Source of the DNA: Gemmata massiliana | Lineage (GTDB): Bacteria; Planctomycetota; Planctomycetia; Gemmatales; Gemmataceae | Assembly: GCF_901538265.1 (NCBI RefSeq) | Contig: NZ_LR593886.1 | Coordinates: 558,001 to 622,000 of the forward strand | Length of the DNA: 64,000 nt | Direction of reading: 5' to 3' | Shown here: piece after piece, positions 62,046 through 64,000 of the stretch | How the letters are laid out: each line of letters begins with the position of its first letter | Position numbering within the stretch: the first letter of the stretch is position 1 | The notes under the pieces: model-generated | What the model saw: only the letters and a program-made list of their open reading frames with translations | Told to the model about the DNA's origin: nothing | The model's database searches: none | Made by a program: the position numbers and the translations under genes

Positions 62046-62176
62046 GGAACCTAACCCCCTAACCCCCCTTCCCTAGAAAGGAAGGGGGAACAGGACCACA
62101 TACAGCAGACATCAAAATTCCGTGGTCTCAAGCCCCTCCCTTTTTAGGGGAGGGGTTTGGGGAGAGGTTCTTCCCC
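62044..62176. repeat. Composite C-rich inverted repeat
   Basis: CCCCCTTCC/GGAAGGGGG (62064-62072 with 62080-62088) and CCCCTCCC/GGGAGGGG (62033-type stem at 62133-62140 with 62148-62155) are separate hairpins. Outer GGAACCT/AGGTTC segments tie them together. This type of AAACCCCTCCCC repeat is widespread in environmental bacterial genomes. It separates two plus-strand genes. Confidence 0.6.
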
Positions 62177-62231
62177 TCCGTGCGTACAATACCCACATCT
62201 CTGATTTCGCACACTCACCGATTCGCGACCC

Positions 62232-62861
62232 ATGAATAACTTGGCCGATCAGATTGCCCGCTTTCGCAACATGGCGCAGGAAGACCCCGAGAACGACCTC
62301 GCGCACTACCGGCTCGGGCAGTTCCTCCTCGAAGACGGACAGTTCGAGGAGGCGGCGAAGTCCTTCCGGCGCACGCTCGAAATTACCCCGGAGTTCTCCA
62401 CCGCGTTCAAGTTTCTCGGCGAGAGCCTGTTGAAACTCGACCGCAAGGACGAGGCGATCGAGGTGTTCACGAAGGGCTGGGCGATCGCGGACGATCGCGG
62501 CGATCGAGTGCCGCGCGACGCGATGGCGAAGCATCTGGAACAGCTCGGCGCACCGATCCCCAAGAAGCAGGTGACCGCGCCGGTGGACGACGGCACCCCC
62601 GGAACCGGGTTCCGCTGTGAGCGCCCCGGGTGCATGGAGGGCAAGCGCGCCCGGCAGCTCGATAAGCCGCCAGTTCCCGACGCGATCGGGCTGCGCATCC
62701 ACCAGGAAATCTGCTCGGCGTGTTGGACGCTGTGGCTGAAAGACCTGAGCGTGAAGGTCGTGAACGAACTGCGCCTCGACCTCAGTTCCGAGGGCGGCCA
62801 GCAGGAGTACGACAAGAATATGCGCGAGTTCTTCGGGTTCGAGCCGGAAGCCGCTCAGTGA
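62232..62861 (+). CDS. TPR protein with YggX-like Fe(II)-trafficking domain
   Basis: A 209-aa fusion. Residues about 5-90 are TPR-like helices (DLAHYRLGQFLLEDGQFEEAAKSFRRTLEI, TAFKFLGESLLKLDRKDEAIEVF). Residues about 125-200 resemble YggX, the small Fe(II)-trafficking protein that protects against oxidative damage: LDKPPVPDAIGLRIHQEI, then W-x-x-W and VVNELRLDL. Four Cys occur (129, 134, 161, 164) in C-x4-C and C-x-x-C pairs that YggX lacks, suggesting a metal site. The last base pairs overlap the next gene (GTGA), so translation is coupled. ATG at 62232. Confidence 0.78.
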   Translation: MNNLADQIARFRNMAQEDPENDLAHYRLGQFLLEDGQFEEAAKSFRRTLEITPEFSTAFKFLGESLLKLDRKDEAIEVFTKGWAIADDRGDRVPRDAMAKHLEQLGAPIPKKQVTAPVDDGTPGTGFRCERPGCMEGKRARQLDKPPVPDAIGLRIHQEICSACWTLWLKDLSVKVVNELRLDLSSEGGQQEYDKNMREFFGFEPEAAQ

Positions 62862-63532
62862 CACCATCCGCACTCGTACAGTTCGGCCGGTCCGGGTTCG
62901 TCGGCCGGTTCACCTCGAGCGCCGCGCACCCGCGCAGCGCGCGCGTGATCGTGCGCGGGCCGCGCGGTGTCGAGCCGGGCGTGGTACTGTGCGAACCGGG
63001 CGAGCGGTTCACCCCGGCGCTTTCCACCGAAGGCGAACTGCTTCGCGCCGTGACCACGGAGGACGATTCGCTCATCGCGTCGTTCCCCGTGCGCGAGGCC
63101 GAGCTACTCTCAGCAGCGAACGCGGCCGCTTCCGAATGTGGGCTCCCGCTCACATTTGTGGATGCGGAACTTACGCTCGACGCACACCTCATTCTGCACG
63201 GCCTCGCGTGGGAAGCCTGCGACGCGACTCCGCTGTTCGCCGACCTGTCCACGCGCTTCGGCCTCTCAGTACGGTTGCTCGATCTTTCGCAAACGGCGGC
63301 CACCAAAGATCCCCCACCTCCATCCACAAGTTGCGGTAAACCGGGCTGCGGGTCCGAGGGCGGGGGCTGCTCCTCGTGCGGCACGGACAGCGGCGACGGT
63401 GAGAAGAAGGGCTGTTCGACCAAGTCGTGCTCGAAGGGGAAGGTGAAGTCCGCCGACGAACTGACCGCGTACTTCGCCGACCTGCGCCAAAAGATGGAAC
63501 GGTCCGCGGAAACGCGCACCCCGTTGATGTGA
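62858..63532 (+). CDS. PSP1-domain protein with Cys-rich linker
   Basis: A 224-aa protein. VQFGRSGFVGRFTSS and RGPRGVEPGVVL are the start of a PSP1 C-terminal domain (about 5-150, D-A-H-L-I-L-H-G and S-V-R-L-L-D near its end). Bacterial PSP1 proteins such as YaaT support RNase Y in mRNA processing or chromosome-replication control, so a similar role is plausible. A Gly/Cys-rich stretch (CGKPGCGSEGGGCSSCGT, about 165-200) is unusual and could bind metal. GTG at 62858 overlaps the stop of the TPR-YggX gene (GTGA). The coupling suggests joint function. Confidence 0.78.
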   Translation: MTPSALVQFGRSGFVGRFTSSAAHPRSARVIVRGPRGVEPGVVLCEPGERFTPALSTEGELLRAVTTEDDSLIASFPVREAELLSAANAAASECGLPLTFVDAELTLDAHLILHGLAWEACDATPLFADLSTRFGLSVRLLDLSQTAATKDPPPPSTSCGKPGCGSEGGGCSSCGTDSGDGEKKGCSTKSCSKGKVKSADELTAYFADLRQKMERSAETRTPLM

Positions 63533-63652
63533 GAGCAATTCTTGTTATCCTTGTCGGACGAGTCTTGTTGTTCTCGTAATTCGTGCAGTCTTTGATCCCG
63601 CACGAGCGACAGATCACGTTCTGCGTTCCCACCAAACAGGGAGGCGATTCTT

Positions 63653-64000
63653 ATGCAGCGGTGGACCTGCATCGCGGCCACACTCGCGCTACTCGGTGCC
63701 GCGCTCGCGCTCGCACCGGCGCGCGCGGCCGATGACGACATGACGCGGGCGCTGACCGCGCTCAAGGCGATAACCAAGGAGGGGCGCGGGAACGAAGACG
63801 CCGGCCCTGCGTGGAAAACGCTCGTGAGTCGCGGGGGAACCGCGCTGCTCCCGGCACTCGAAGCGTTCGACGACAACAACCCCACAGCGGCCAACTGGCT
63901 CCGCACAGCGGTGGACGCGATCGCCGAGGGCGAGAAGGCCGCGAATCGCCAGCTGCCGGCCGATAAACTCGAAGCGTTCGTGAAAGACACGAAGAACGCG
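63653..64000 (+). CDS. Exported protein, HEAT-like start (partial, cut by window end)
   Basis: ATG at 63653 opens 116 codons to the end of the window. Signal peptide MQRWTCIAATLALLGAALAL, cleavage likely after A-R-A-A. Then DDDMTRALTALKAITKEG and GPAWKTLVSRGGTALLPALEAFDDNNPTAANWLRTAVDAI look like paired helices of a HEAT-type repeat. AGGGAGG before the ATG. The rest is not in the window, so its domains and function cannot be judged. Confidence 0.7.
   Translation, partial: MQRWTCIAATLALLGAALALAPARAADDDMTRALTALKAITKEGRGNEDAGPAWKTLVSRGGTALLPALEAFDDNNPTAANWLRTAVDAIAEGEKAANRQLPADKLEAFVKDTKNA

Overview
This is a high-GC chromosomal segment from a planctomycete, most likely of the Gemmataceae (Gemmata-like). 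The main signs are several large Ser/Thr protein kinases (one with WD40 repeats, one fused to a formylglycine-generating-enzyme-like domain, one apparently catalytically dead), a TIGR02996-type repeat-companion protein, a DUF1559-like protein, an ECF sigma factor fused to a membrane segment and long coiled coil, PQQ-propeller and NIPSNAP proteins, and many small exported proteins of unknown function. lpxA indicates a lipid A pathway. No tRNA, rRNA, CRISPR array, complete insertion sequence or prophage was seen.

Layout. 1-9 kb: end of an unknown gene, a glycosyltransferase, a UbiA-type prenyltransferase, two adjacent membrane Ser/Thr kinases, two TadE-like pilus pseudopilins, two small membrane proteins and a THUMP/Trm-type RNA methyltransferase. 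9-19 kb: an esterase, an unknown exported protein, a sigma factor, an Old Yellow Enzyme homologue, rpmI-rplT, a coupled pair of membrane proteins, a protein methyltransferase and a metallophosphoesterase. 18.6-23.3 kb: korAB (2-oxoacid:ferredoxin oxidoreductase) flanked by two related CBS-domain genes. 23.4-32.4 kb: marR-esterase operon, a lipoprotein, mutL, a PQQ-propeller protein, a PhoR-like sensor kinase and a DJ-1/PfpI protein. 32.5-34.3 kb: an AT-rich island carrying one DUF262/HNH (GmrSD-like) gene. 34.3-45.2 kb: VOC protein, exported protein, amidohydrolase, kinase-FGE fusion, TIGR02996 protein, an orphan antitoxin-like ORF, an aminotransferase behind an apparent attenuator, and the pseudokinase. 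45.2-54.3 kb: a nested palindromic repeat, FHA protein, YHS and NIPSNAP exported proteins, a Gemmata family protein, the WD40 kinase and lpxA. 54.3-64 kb: the fused ECF sigma factor, then a translation and replication cluster (rplY/ctc, pth, rpsF, ssb, rplI), an exported protein, a TPR-YggX fusion overlapping a PSP1 gene, and a truncated exported protein.

Working together. Clear functional groupings are rpmI-rplT; rpsF-ssb-rplI with rplY and pth upstream; korA-korB, perhaps sensed by the flanking CBS proteins; marR with its esterase; and the TadE pair. Most other genes are monocistronic or in convergent or divergent pairs.

The most unusual features are in the non-coding DNA. Degenerate tandem repeats with a strict 7-base period sit just after stop codons or in gaps at several loci. 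A 263-bp nested inverted repeat lies downstream of the pseudokinase. A 24-bp inverted repeat appears to be built from the 3' end of a Gemmata gene family. A terminator with a possible antiterminator and an Ala-rich 32-codon leader ORF lies directly against the aminotransferase ribosome-binding site. All calls come from reading the sequence; no database search was run.
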